From the NCBI RefSeq assembly GCF_003945595.2, contig NW_024104424.1:1131528-1195527 (forward strand): a stretch of DNA of 64,000 bases. Direction: 5' to 3'. This stretch comes from Pipra filicauda. Taxonomy: Eukaryota; Chordata; Aves; Passeriformes; Pipridae. Under the pieces are notes generated by a model that was given only the letters and a program-made list of their open reading frames with translations, was not told the origin of the DNA and searched no databases. The translations under genes and the position numbers were made by a program. This document shows, piece after piece, positions 24,610 through 37,600 of the stretch; positions within the stretch are counted from its first letter, which is position 1; the number at the start of each line of letters is the position of its first letter.

Positions 24610-26080
24610 TAAAAACAAGGCTAATTAATAAGTGATATTTATTTTGCTTTGCAGTTGATAAATGCTCTTCCAGAGTGCTGGGGAGTTTTTTTGTTCTATT
24701 CTAACCAGTTCTGGCTGATGACAGGAATTTGTCAAGCACATGTGGAGGGAGAGGCAGTGAGAAGCAAAGAGCAAGAAAGGATGGCAGTTCACACCTGTAG
24801 AGGTAAGGAGCAGGGTTTGCACATGGTGGGTAGTGTCCACTCAAGGTACTTCTTGAAAAGGCTTTGTGTCCCTTCAAGTATCTCTTGGATACTTCTGACT
24901 TCTGCTTACCTTCAGTACAAGGCGACAACATTTTCCCTTTTCACACCTTTTTTGCCAGTGAATTGTAATTAAATCCAATACTACGTCCTTCTTCCTCTTT
25001 CCCAAGTAAGGCTGATGGAAAGGGGGTAGTAAACAAGTTGGCTTCTCTATCTTAGAGGAAATTACAGTCTCAGGGAAAAGGCAGGTCCCTGCAGATGAGG
25101 GAGAAGAAAATGACCAAAGAAATCTTCATGATCTCTGATGAAGGCAATGAAGAGCTTGTTTGTGCTGCTGCCCAGTGCCACATGCAGAGCACACATCAGT
25201 GCCAGTACCACAGAGATATCCTTTGAGAGTTCCTTTGGGGGAGAGAAGTGGGAGAGCCACAGGTACTCCCACTGTGCTGGGGTGGGAGTATCCCCTTAGT
25301 TCATTTGGCTGTCTAAGAAGGAAAATTGAGGACATCAGTTAAGACTGCAGTGGGATTGTTTTAAATTTGCAAGGTCTTTAGGTTAGCTATGAGCATTTAA
25401 ATAAAACATGTCTACCTTTTTCTTGTAAAATGAACAGTTGTATCAGTACAGGGTTCCTATTTGAAAAATTGATTTTGTGGGGGGGAATTTTGAGAATCTG
25501 ACCTGACTTAAATAGTCTGTTCTGTAACTGCTGAGCTGATGCAACTTTACGCAGTATTAGCTATAAATTAGAGTCTTTGTTCCAGGGGAAATTTGAACAG
25601 CACATATTGGTAGTGTCTTAACTTCCAAGTAAAACTGAAACTTCAAGTTCTTAGTTTGTCAAACTTGGATCAGAGAACACAGGGCACACACACATCTTAG
25701 CTTTTAGATGTGTCCTCACCACGTGATTTCTGACTAAAGATAGGTTTTTATAAGATAGATCATAGCAATCACGAAACATTTTTCTGAGAATGTATTCTTT
25801 AGCTAATCTTCCTGCCTGCCTCTAAAGACTTAAGGTCAAGGTCTAATGGCCTTGGAAGGTTTTAGTTTCTTAGTAGTTCTACATAGTTTTCAACAGGGCA
25901 AGCATCATTCAGCTTCCATGGCTCCATTTAAAAAAAACGTTTTGCGTACTTCCAAAATAAAATGCCTGGATCAAAAAGTCACAACTTCTCTTAAAAGAAA
26001 GAGGTGCAACATAAACCTGGGTTTCATGTCAGCCTTTGTATCTCACTGAAGAATTTCTGCTCCCACCAGCTGTTTATGGT
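24610..26080. other. Intergenic sequence, no gene recognised
   Basis: Mixed-composition DNA with only short frames (longest 107 codons at 24649-24972), no domain and no repeat family recognised. Confidence 0.4.
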
Positions 26081-26087
26081 GGTTGAA

Positions 26088-26467
26088 TGTCGGGGTTGAC
26101 AGAGAACCTGTCAGCAGCCTGGCAATTAGTGACGAGGAATTTTAACAACTTTTAGGAAATATTTACTGTAATGCCGGACAGAACAAACGTAATGCAGCCC
26201 AGACCAAAGGTCACCAATCAAAATGTGTATAGTGTCACCAATAGCATGTCACAGCATGCACAGTGTCTTCAGTGTCACCAATAAGAGTGTGTGCAGTGTC
26301 TACAGTTTTTTATGCTTGAGACTTTTGACCAATTGTGTTGTGGCACGATAGTGTACAAAGAGTATAAAAGAAACACTTGAGAGCAATAAACAGCTTCCTG
26401 TTCACCTTACACCTGGACTATGTCTGATATCTGTGTCGCTTTGGCCATTCCGACATTATCGGCGACA
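26088..26467 (+). mobile_element. Solo LTR, family C (380 bp)
   Basis: It begins TGTCGGGGTTGAC and ends TATCGGCGACA, with TG...CA ends. GTTGAA flanks both sides (26082-26087 and 26468-26473), a 6-bp target duplication as made by alpha- and betaretroviral integrases. A TATA box (AGTATAAAAG, about 26358) and poly(A) signal (GCAATAAACAG, about 26384) lie in the right order, so transcription would run on the plus strand. Confidence 0.92.
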
Positions 26468-26479
26468 GTTGAAAACATA

Positions 26480-26960
26480 TTTTTGTTTTCTCTCTGTTTC
26501 ACTTTGGGATGGCCCTTTGGACGTGGTGACCATGGTCACCCTTGTGTCAGGGTGATGTGACCCTTCATGGTCTCAGAGGAAAAGGAAACAGATATGTTAC
26601 CCTAAAACCACAGGTAACGATCCCATGGTAAGCAATGCTGCAAAAGTTGCTGCAGAACTAAGTCTTTTGTTGAAGAAAATAGAAGCACTGGAAGGCAGCA
26701 CAACAATCCAAATTTAAATGAAACCTTAGCTGGTTAGTGACATCCTTACCTTTCTCTTTCCAAAATGATGCTTCCCTGATGTGTGGCTTTCATCTATAAT
26801 GACCATAAGCGCTTGGCCTGACCTTACTCCTGACAGGGCTAATCAAATAAAGCAGTCAAAACAGACAAGAGGCTCATCTATTTGCAGTGTCAGAGTAAAT
26901 CTTACAGATATCCAACTGTTGCTGTGTCTCAGTCACCTGTTCTACCCTGCTGTAACACTT
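26480..26960. other. Intergenic sequence between two LTR insertions
   Basis: Nothing recognised. It ends in CAGCAG, the left target duplication of the next element. Confidence 0.4.
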
Positions 26961-26969
26961 GTACAGCAG

Positions 26970-28192
26970 TGCCACAGTCCGTGGGGGGAAGGGAAATGGG
27001 ACCGGGCACTGCAGTAAGGGTTCTGACACAGTTGAGGTCTCGTGCAGCAATGCCACTTTATTCAGGGAGAACAAGGGTTTAAATAAAGAGGGTCTGAGGG
27101 GCGGATTCTAAACTGGGGAGGCGCAAGAGATTGACAACTCAGGGAAAAGTGTGATAGGGAGACAGGGGAAAGGTCTCTAAGGGAATGGGCCAATGGTAGC
27201 TCTCCCTGGACTGTGACAAACTGTAACCAATCAGCGGCAGAGGAGCGGGAAAACAGGGGAAGACAGGGTGACAAACAACTTCTGGAGGGAAAATCTAAGG
27301 GAGAAATGGGGACAATATGGAGGTATGACAGAATTCATAAAATTTAACAATAAACTGGGGTGCATAAGATTTCATAAACACACAACAATAAACTGGGGAA
27401 AAACTGTCAGTCCGGTAGGTGAATTATCCAGTAAGTAACACGTCCATTTATGTGGAAAGTATTACAGAAATGTGGTTGATAGCTCAAACACGGGAGAAGG
27501 CACTACAAGTAGAAAGACATCTGTGTGAATGTTTTGCTGTAATGGGGAGACCACAGCAGATAAAGACAGATAATGGACCTGCCTATGTGGATACTGGAGT
27601 AGGCCAATTTTTGAAAAAGTGGAAAGTCATTCACTGCACAGGTATTGCCCACTCTCCCACAGGACAAGCGATCGTAGAAAGGGCTCATTACACATTAAAA
27701 ATGTATCTTGAAAAACATAAAAACATTACTGATATTAAGGAAAGATTAAGCAAGGTACTATTTGTCTTGAATCATTTATGCATTTTCGGAGATCAAAACG
27801 ATCCTCCTGTAACGATTCATTATACTTTAAAGCAGGATACGAAGAAATCCGAGGAGGTGTGGGTCAGATTTAAAGATCCACGTACAGGTATTTGGCAAAA
27901 TCCAGCAAAAGTACTCTACTGGGGTATAGGTTATCTTTGTGTTTCCTCGCCACAGGGACCTCTTTGGATACCTGTCAAGTGGACTCGAGCCAATGATGAG
28001 CTAGCGCTTGTAATATGTATGAGGCTAATTATTAACCTTTATAAGCACAAAGCCTGCAGCAATAAAGTTGGATAAGTCATGATCAAACTCTGTGGTCATG
28101 TATTCTTTTCCCGTCGTCTACAACACATTTAGATCCCATTTATGCTTTTCCAGGCAACATATCTCTCCCAATCTGTCTTCTCATCCAGCACA
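26970..28192 (-). mobile_element. LTR of the provirus family (family D) carrying an integrase-containing insert in U3
   Basis: The ends match the LTRs of the 41055-48374 provirus (plus strand TGCCACAGTCCGTGGGGG at left, TCATCCAGCACA at right). CAGCAG flanks both sides (26964-26969 and 28193-28198), a 6-bp target duplication, so the whole 1,223 bp appears to have inserted as one unit. Compared with the provirus LTR (about 542 bp), an extra segment of about 680 bp interrupts U3 between about 27450 and 28130. Both of its edges carry CATTTA. The insert holds an integrase fragment reading opposite to the LTR. The poly(A) signal (minus strand CTGAATAAAG) is intact here. Confidence 0.85.
27440..28075 (+). 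pseudogene. Retroviral integrase fragment inside an LTR
   Basis: The open frame runs from LTR sequence (nominal start 27419) to 28075. Recognisable integrase begins near 27447. It contains KTDNGPAY (the second acid of the DD35E triad, about 27570) and SPTGQAIVERAHYTLK (the Glu, about 27655-27700). A C-terminal DNA-binding part ends in PLWIPVKWTRA (about 27960-27990). The N-terminal HHCC zinc domain and the first catalytic Asp region are missing, so it should not be active. The family resembles alpha/betaretroviral integrases. The frame is unbroken over about 210 codons despite being a fragment. It lies antisense to the host LTR. Confidence 0.85.
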
Positions 28193-28199
28193 CAGCAGC

Positions 28200-28725
28200 A
28201 TCTATTTGCGGATGGATTCTGACACAATTCCTGCTTGTTCTCCCCTTGTCTCTATAACTCTTTGCTGCTGGGGAGATCTCTGGAGACACATGGCTGTCTT
28301 TCATGAGAATCTGTGATATCTTCCAAACCATCTTTTGATGTACTCTGGTGTGACACAGAGTAGCAAGACAAAACTTCTGTCTCAGAATAGATGTTCTTGT
28401 AGCATCTTAACCCGCTTGAAGTCCCTTGATTTGAAAGAGCGTCAAAATGTAGGATATATTTTAGCTGCATTTTTTTCCTTTTTTATTTAACATACTCAGT
28501 GTTTATTAAACATCTTAAAAAATAAAGAAGACTGGTTATAAGAGGAAATTCAGAACAATGTATCATATTTTTTTTAATAGGGTATTTTGCTTTTTTTGAT
28601 TTACTTTCTAGGAAAAATCTATCTCGTCTGACTGTGTGATTAAGTAGCTGATGCAATAATTTTTTACGGAGAGGAAAAGATGCCAGAACATCTGAGTGGT
28701 GTAAAACTTGACTTCAGAGAGGATT
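28200..28725. other. Intergenic spacer between two LTR elements
   Basis: No gene or repeat recognised. Confidence 0.4.
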
Positions 28726-28738
28726 AGAAAAGGTACAA

Positions 28739-29118
28739 TGTGAAGGAACACGATTCAGGATGGGAAGAGTTCCGGGCGTGGAGAGAAGCGTGCAGCAATT
28801 GGCGGGACTTTTTTTGGCAAAGTCGTGTGGACTTCGCTGTTATTATGTGGTTTCACACACGTTGTATTCACACTACACAGTGCACAACCTGGACAAGCCC
28901 AGGCTTGCCATGAGTTTGCCTGCTCCCTGCTTCCCCCACTCCTCCCCCTTTTGCCGGTGTCCCTATCCTGGTCTGTCCCTCTGCTTGTCTGTCTCATGCA
29001 CCGCCCTATGTTCTGGCCCGTTCCGCTCCCGAGCGGACAAAAAGAGAGTGTGCATGCCTGAATAAAGGATTCTGCTTGCACCCTTCCTCGTGTCCCATCC
29101 CCCCTTCGGACTGCGGCA
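28739..29118 (+). mobile_element. Solo LTR, family A copy 2 (380 bp)
   Basis: It starts TGTGAAGGAACACG and ends CTGCGGCA, flanked by GTACAA on both sides (28733-28738 and 29119-29124). It contains GAATAAAGGATTC (poly(A) signal, about 29061). It shares the C/T-rich interior (TGCCGGTGTCCCTATCCTGG, CCTATGTTCTGGCCC) with the copy at 7529-7986 but is clearly diverged from it. Confidence 0.83.
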
Positions 29119-29600
29119 GTACAAGGAGGAATAATTTGTCTTGGCAGGAAGTAGACTTAATAGTACTTTTTTATCTGTAATTTTTATGATTCTATGGCTA
29201 ACCAGGGAAATGTTTAATGTTCCTTATACAGCAGGTGAAGGTAGAAGAAGGAAAATTGACATACCCAGCACTGTTATAATTCATTTCATTACTTCACAAG
29301 GGGGTTTTATATTGTCACACCCATAAAGCTGCAGCGTGCACACTTATAGCCAATCCATCTCTATATACTGCTCCTGATTCCATTGAAGTGAATGGCAAAA
29401 CTCCCATCAATTTTAATGGCAGTGGGACATGGCTCATTTTGTAGATATACAATGTATATTTCCTGTACACACTATTTTTTGTGTGTAACATCCAAAGTTC
29501 AGAGAACGTCTTATAAAGTGGCTGAGTCACAGCCATTGCTGGAGTCTCCAACTGAGGAGAAAACGTGATCTGTCTTCAAAACAGGATTTAAAGGCTGGCA

Positions 29601-29601
29601 T

Positions 29602-29653
<52 letters not shown>

Positions 29654-29671
29654 ATCTATCTATCTATCTAT
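29601..29671. repeat. (TATC)n microsatellite
   Basis: About 17 copies of the tetranucleotide ATCT/TATC in an almost perfect run, with one interruption near 29650. It is likely to vary in length between individuals. Confidence 0.95.
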
Positions 29672-29689
29672 TTTTTTAATTTATTTTAG

Positions 29690-31420
29690 GCACAGCATGC
29701 ACATAGAACATTTCCACATGTAAAGTACTGTCTTTGAAAAACTTGCCCAAATAAAGTGCATGAGGTAAGTATGTTAGAAATAGGTGTTACACTTGCAAGG
29801 CTAACATTATACTACAGCATTTGAAAAATAGGGAGCATCAAAGAAAATTGAAGGCAGTGTGGATGAGTGGGTTAGTACCTTACACAGCAGTCTGCAACAC
29901 CAGAGGCTAAGAAAGGTCCCTTTTGAAAAGGATCTATTTGAATAGTGACTCAATTAGCAAGGTACAAAAAAGGAAAAACCAAAAAATTTAATTGGATGGA
30001 TATTTTAACTAATGTTCTAATTGGGAAATGTTTTAAACGGTGATAAGGTGTCTGTTTCCTCCAGAACCCTTTGTCCTTGATGCTATTTAATGAAAATATA
30101 CAAAGTATGAACCATATTTTAGCATTTGTAAACTTTGCTGGTTAGGCATTGAAAGATCTGGATTTTTCATAGCAGCATTCAACATGTGCACACTGGAAAT
30201 GGAATTACTTGACTTCAATTTTAGATACAAAATGTCTTCACTCAAGAAGACACAATAAAGTGTCTTTTCTTCACAATAAAGTGTGCTGGAGAGCACTCAC
30301 ATTCCCAGTTTAATGCAGGAACAGGGTTTGCAGAGGACTCAGAGGAGAAGTTTGCAGTTTAACTAAAACTCTTAGGATATAGTTGTGAGTTATGTACTAA
30401 TTATTTAGTAGAGACTAAATAATTCAGCAGGCAGCCCTGTAGGTGATGGATCACTGAGCCACACTGTACAATACAATCTTCCACTTAGTGCTTGCCCCTT
30501 AGTCAAAGGGCATGGAATTGGATTATGCAAAGAATTATGAACCCTTTCCATAACTGGATGTACACAGAAATGTATCCAGCTTGTTGAAGTGCCATGACAT
30601 TGAAGAGAACCTCTTTATGAATATATTGATTTAACTAGCTGTGCTGTGTGTGGGGTGACACAGTAATTGAACAGAGTTTCTGAAGGATGTTATCATCATC
30701 TAAGTGTACAAGCAGTCCACTTGTATCCAGTCCCTTACAGACACTCTTGGAAAACAGCGCTTATTTAAGACACCATATGAATTAACTGGTTTTGGTTGGC
30801 TGCTTTTCACCATCATGCCATTTTCAGAGGTTTGTGGGTTTTTTAAACATGTAAGTATTTAAATTTAAATATCTAAAAATGTAAGGTTGGGGGGGGTTGT
30901 GTTTTTGTCTTGTTTTAATTTTAGATACAAAATTGGCTTGAACTGTCAGGCTGGCATTTATATTCCTTAGTGGTTCTTAAGAGAATGCAGACTTTGAATT
31001 CAAGTGCTGAAAACAGTGTCATGTAGAGCTGGGTCTCAAGTGCTGGACTGTGTACCATAGCACCATTCCTTGTAAAGCACCTATAAACCACTTTTGGCTT
31101 TGTGGAGAGGATGGTGGTGTGGCTACAGCACTAGCTGGAAGCTCAGGAAGTCAGAGTTCAGCTCCTAGTTGTTTGGGTTTTTTTAATTATTATTTCCTTT
31201 AGGCAATTTGCTTCTGATATGATTTTAGTGTAGACCTTGCTGTGAAAAATCAAAAATTCCTATTGACTTACCTGTAAACAGAGTTAAGACTTATTGAAGC
31301 ACATTTGGTGTTTTGGCCTCAAAGTCTCCAGGAATTATTTTTTCATCTGTCTGCTGATGTGTTTTACTCATAGAAATGATGAGCAAAGGCTTGGCCGAGT
31401 AGCATTTGGTTACTTCCAAG
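29690..31420. other. Intergenic sequence, no gene recognised
   Basis: AT-rich DNA with no repeat family or coding potential recognised. Confidence 0.4.
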
Positions 31421-31423
31421 GAA

Positions 31424-31690
31424 TCATGGAATCATTAAGGTTGGAAAAGACCTCCAAGACCACTTAGTCCAACCTTTGACTGAACACCACCATGACAACT
31501 AAACCACAGCACTAAGTGCCATGTCCAGTTGTTTGTTGAACACTTCAAGGGACTGTAATTCCACCACTTCCTGGGAAATCTGTTCCAGTGCTTGACAACC
31601 CCCTCAGTGAAGAAATTCCTCCTGATGTCCAAAGTGAGTCTCCTCCAGTGCAATTCAGACCTTTGTAAAGGTCTGACTGACTCCACCAAT
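31424..31690 (-). mobile_element. CR1 LINE 3' end (different subfamily), minus orientation
   Basis: The plus strand reads ATCATGGAATCATTAAGGTT, GGAAAAGACCTCCAAGACCA, a CCAACCTTTGACTGAACACC block, and AAGAAATTCCTCCTGATGTCC. This is the reverse complement of a CR1 3' end from a subfamily distinct from the copies at 14.3 and 23.1 kb. It is 5'-truncated and diverged. Confidence 0.85.
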
Positions 31691-31699
31691 TTCCAGAAG

Positions 31700-34600
31700 C
31701 CAACTAAACTGGGGATTTATTTTCTAACTCATGAGACTATTTTTCATTAAGAGGATTCAGTGTTTTTGCTGAGAATGTACAATACTTTAATGGCAGAGAC
31801 TGGGGATAAAGAAAGCTTTTTACTACAATTTTTTTCTGGTGTAATCTCTCAAATGACAGGGTCTTGCAACCCACAGTAGCTGTCAGTAGCCTGCAAATTA
31901 TTTCTGCCCTCCCTAGCAGATGTCACAGTGGCAGTTGGCAATATACTGTGAACTCCAGAGATGCCACAGATTAAAATATGTGAAAGCTGTTAAGCAAAAA
32001 CAGTATAAAATGTTCTTTCTTAGACAAAAAACCAAACCAAACCAAACCAAAACATAGATGTTTAGCCTTCTGACAAAAACCTGTCTTGCTTACATTTTTT
32101 TTTTTTTTGGTAGATTCAAAATGCTTTAACTTCTGAACTCAGCTTTGCTTTAGTCTGAGGTAGATGCTGCTTTTTAAAATTAGTGATGCTCGACCCATGA
32201 AACAATGTCATAGGTTTGCTTGTTTTAAAGAAAAAAACCTAGCTGGGAATTTTTTCCCTGTCCCACTGTGAAAGAAAGGTGTTGAATGAGGGAGGGAGAG
32301 GGCGTGGCTAGGGTGATTCACACACACAAAAGAGCTAGCCGGTAGCCCCACATTCCAAGCTAACAACTATCTGGAAGATCTAGTAAAAAGAAAACTAAGA
32401 TAATGATAGTAATGACTGGAACACCAATTTGTCTGTTATTTCCAGATGTTTTCAAGTGATAGAAAACTTTGAAAAAAAGAATCATGGAAACAAAACAGTA
32501 CTCTGAACTGCTGGGTTTGTCCCCTTTCTTTGGTTCTGATTTGCATAAATTCGTAACTATGGAGCTTCTTATATTATGCAAGCAGTTTACCATTAAAACT
32601 TGGGAAAATCCATGTCCAGGAAGTTTGTTTTCACAAGATGCTTCTGAGAATGGGGTCATAATAAACTGTGACTCAGAACAGACAAAATTATCATTACTGG
32701 TGACCAGTTTCTGACCATTTGCTTTAAACGCATACATTGGACAGTTTCTTGGACAATATATGGAAGAATTGCTCTTTGCCAGCCCTGCTGAATGGATCCA
32801 CATTTTCCTCTCAAGTGTTTCATAGTGACTTTTTGAAGACATTCAGGTTTGGACTAGATTGGACTATACAGTCTTGCTTCAATGCCAGAAGGAAATGTCT
32901 GTGTTTGTGGGAAAAATGGTCCAAACTATTTAAGTGTTTTGGGGTTTTTTTTTAAGAAAGCTTTGCACTACAAACACAGACCTTTTTAGTTTAGACTCCT
33001 CTACCTGAAGGAGACTTACAAATAACTAGAATGTGAGTAGGTTCACAGGCTCGGAGATGCATTGGGGTGTGTTTTGCTTTGTCTGTTTTATTGAACCTGT
33101 TGGATTATTGATTTTTTTTTCTTATACTCTGAGTAAGCAGCGCATTTGAAAAGAAAAAAACAAACCTCTGCTAGGAAAAAGTATCACAAGAATTGTAAGA
33201 CTTTCAAAGTTTCTTCTTTTTACTTTTTCTTTCTGTAAAGAAAAGGAGACAGAAAAATTACTGTTTCTGAAATAGACTATAAAACAAGGAGAATATAAAA
33301 AGCTTTCCAAGAAAGCACATCCTCTGTTGAATCTGACATTAAAAGGAAAATGGGGACTCTCTTTCGCTCTTCACATGATACCTTTATTCTGTCTGAAATG
33401 TAGTAAGGTTAACAGTGGCTAAATGACCTCTGTGTCAAAGTCCTATTCACTTCCTCAGAGACTTAGGCTTTCAAAATCATTTCAGTACTTTGAAAATGTT
33501 AACATAAAACTCAAAGTGGACAAAGTTTCAGTTAGTTCTATAAGACAGCTCTTCAGGTGAACTTAAGGTACACAACTGCTACTGCTGATGGAGAATAGGA
33601 AAGTGCATTTCATCTGCCACAGGGGATTTTAGTCAAAACATTGTGTAGATTTGTTTGGGAAAAGCAAAGGTAAAGTTTGTTGGAATACCTGACATTGGTT
33701 TACACTATTTAATAGATGATTCTTACAAAAGACAAAGCAGGATCAGGCATGAATGGGTGTGAAATTTTGCAGTAGCAACCGTGGTGCAGTCAGAAATTAG
33801 AAATGCCATCGTAGCACTTCATTTCTAACAGACTGTATGTCCCTGTTTAAATTATGTGACAGGGTGTTGCAAAGAGGATACCTTTAGGAGAAGAGGATGG
33901 CAGGGCATGTCTCAAAGAGTACAAGCTGGTGTACAAGCCTGCTTTCAGGCTTCAAAATGTATTTGAACCCTGATAGCCCACACACCAGGAAGACTAAAGT
34001 TCTGGCCTGGGCACAGCAAGTCAATATAGGCACACAAAGAGGATTCACCTTCATCTGTGAGAAAAGTCCCATCCCTTTGGATAGCAACCTTCTCCTTGTG
34101 CTCCCAGCAGAATGGCCTCTCCTGCCTCCAGGGATCTCCACTGCTCTCCCTGGAGGGAGCAAGCAGGGAAGCTCAGCCTCCCTGAGTCACCTTCTCCCTG
34201 TGATGCTCTGCTGTTGTGCAGCACCCCCTGTGCTTGTACAGAACTCTTTCGTTTCTTTCTACCTGAAATCTTAGGGGAGGCAGAAAGAAACTTTCCTGCT
34301 AGAAGCACAGGAAAGGCAAAAGTGACCCTGGGTTCAGGGAAACAGGATGGTTTAGTGGGAGGGACAAGAGAATGAGTGCTTAAGGTGGAATACAAAAGAA
34401 ATCCATTCGATTTGAAGCACCATCAGGATTTACTCTTATGATTTTTAGGGAAGCTAGAAAACACATTAAGTCTTTCTCTCTTGCACTTTCTCTCCCAACA
34501 GTCTCTTTTTGCTGTACTTGTGTCAGGATATTGGACTAGCTGTGTGTGTGGTCTGATAACACATGGAGTGAACTTTAGGAGTTCTCACAGCGGGATGGCT

Positions 34601-37600
34601 AATTTCACAGGCTTCTCCCCTCCAACAGGTAGCATCTAAAGAAAATTCAATCGTCCTTAAAAACTAGTCTTACTATTGAATGTATAGTAATATTTTGCCC
34701 CAAAGCTGCTTTTGGTTTTCAAATTTCCATGGGCACAAAGTAAACATGAAGATTTTCCTTCAAAATGTCAATACTGGTACTTCTGAGTCAGCAAACTGTA
34801 CACCTGGTGTTTGCTCCTCTTTCTTTGGTGAACCCCTTTTGTGAAATTATTGATGTAGAGCATTGATAAGTCTGAAAAAGTCAACCCTAAGTATAGCCAG
34901 TGTGTCAGTGGCCTTTCCTGGAGGAAGAAGTTAACAAATATAACAACTGATAGTAGAATATCACTGTGTTAATGCCTCCTTATTGTTAATGCCTCCTTAT
35001 TGTTTATGCCATATATTTGTTCAGTGAGCCTGATGACATGAGAGTGTGATCCAATTCTTTCCCCTTTTTGTCCTTAACTCACAGTCTTTAATGACAAGCC
35101 TGCGATGATTTCTTTTAACTTCTCTCATAATCAGTTCAGTTTGTCTCTCAGAGGCTTCATGTGCTTTTCTGTTCTATAATATCTGAATATTATTCAACTG
35201 AATAACTGATTTTTCTCACCTCTTCCAAAAGGTCTGAATATACTACACTAAAATGCACAGTCTATAATGAATGCCAACCTCATAAATTTACAGGAGGGTG
35301 GGAAAACGGTGAAAAATTAGTGGTTGTTTTATTTGAAATTGGACTTAGTGAAGTTAGGCATCATTTCGTTGGGTTAATTTATATTTGATCTGAGCTATTG
35401 CAACCTCCGCTATAGAAGAGCTGTCTCGGTTATTGTCACATTTGGCTATAGACTTAAATGCAGCTTATTTTCCCTTCTGTATTTCCAGGAAGGATGAGTC
35501 TCTTGCGCCTTGCATACAGGCCTGTCAACTTGTTTCAGCGCACAGCTATTTCCCAGGGCCAATATTATAACACATTTATCTCCCAAACTTACTGCATGAA
35601 AGGCTTAGACTTGAAGACTTCTGAATCTACTCCCTGAAAACATCTCCTGTCTATGTCAGGAGGTCCTTTGCTCTGTGTTCTTTCCCTGCAGACCCATTGT
35701 ACTTTGCATGCTGTATTTCCCCTTTCAGGGCTGGCAGGTGTCCTCACAGGCTTATAAAGAATTTGTTAAGATGTTATCTTGAGTCCTTTGTGTCTTATGC
35801 AAATATAAACAAGTCAGCTGCAGTGCTTGAAAAATGGAGAAAAATACATTTTTGTGTGAAGGGAGACAAACTGCCTTGGGATTGTAGCCACTGGAACTGC
35901 AATGAGGCAGGAAGCAAATCCTTAATAGGTATAAATTGTCTCTGGGAACAGATGTTCCACTTTAAATTCTTACCATTCCAGCAAAACAATGGTAGCCAAT
36001 ACCAGGCAGGAGTCTGTTCCAACCTCTGAGAGGGAACGGCTTTCTAAATGTTTTCACTTGCAAGTTCTAGGCTTTCATGTCATGTTGTCTTAGCAATTAT
36101 TTTAGGACTATAATCCCTAAATGATCTTGGGTACAAGCCTAATCGAGTGAGCAGTGTGCTTTGAGCAAAAAAAAATATATATATACACACAGAGAGAGAT
36201 GTATAGTGGTATGTATATGCATGGAAGACTCTATTAAAATGTAGTGACGCAAAATTAATCTTCAGTTTCAGAGAACAAAGCAAATCCATCTTCTCTGGAT
36301 CATACTTCTCCCACATCATCTGCCTCAGAGAATGAGATTTGAATATTTTTCAAATGAAATTAGAATGTCATGGCCTTGACCTGGATAGAAACAGATATTA
36401 AAAAAAAAAATCTATATAGAAGATGCAAGTGTAATCCATGGGACTTCTACGGCTGTTAATTTGGGATCATTGTAAATTCAGTAGCAGTAACCTCCTATAT
36501 AAGCGCAGCTGAGTGTCGATATTAACACATGGGATTATATGCATTAAAAATGCTCCATTTGCCTTCCCCCCCCCCGTTCTAACATGCATGATCAGTTGCA
36601 AGTATAACACTCTAAAATTTGTATTATATTCAGCCAATCCAGATCTCATTACATTAGACAAACACTGTACAGGAATAAAGTGGATCACATAAATGCCTAA
36701 TATTATTCATGAACTTTCCTACCGCAGTAGGTTGGAAATATGCTACAAATATTCTCTTGTACATTACCTTGTTTAAGTTCTGGAATTCTATTTCTGTATT
36801 TTTTGTATTTTGTATTTCTGTATTACTGTTTTGAAGGTTTTGATATATTGCTTCAGATAAGAAAGCAATATATGTGTTTGAAAACAAACAGTGTTGCTGT
36901 TTGTTCTCTACCATTGATGGTCATGTTTAGCTCTCTTACCTCCTGGAGCCTCCTTTTTTTTTTTAACATGCTTTGAATTAGGCAAAATTTATGACTGTTC
37001 AATACGATTTCAGCTACTGTAGGTAATATTTTGGCTCCCTGTTATCTTCTGATGTAAAACTGTTTGCATATTGCCCATTGCAGGTGGACATAATGGTGTA
37101 AAACAGCCCAAAATATGGGACTAGAAATATATAGATTATTTAGATTATTTATACACTAAATATGTAAATAACAAATATCAAATAATAAATATCTAACATA
37201 TTGATCATTTAGTATATATAATGTTATAATATATATGTTAAATGTATAAGTTAAAAACGTATAAGATATTGCATATGGCATGCATAGGGTCTAGGACAAC
37301 TGCAGGTAAGTCTTCTTATTAATGGAAAAGCTCCAATCTTAAATTGGACCATGCTGTAGTGTTTAATAAAAATACTATATATGACCTTAATTTCTATAGG
37401 ATCCTTTAACACCATTTTAAAACAAGATTCTATCTAACAAATTGCACAAATTGCCATAATAATTTCAGTATAAATCCAGGACATTTCTATAGCACTTTAT
37501 TGTCTCAATTTCTTATTTTTTTTTATGTTGCACAAAACCTTCCACAAAGAACTACAGTATCTTCTGTTTGTGGTTTGCTGAAGACCTGTGGTATAAAATG

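Noticed and set aside
32360..32842. A 160-codon minus-strand frame, the longest outside mobile elements and satellite
   Set aside because: No recognisable domain or neighbouring exons. A hydrophobic C-terminal run alone is not enough; homology or transcript evidence would be needed.
33884..34395. Overlapping frames on both strands in a GC-richer patch
   Set aside because: Openness on both strands is explained by composition; no motif seen.
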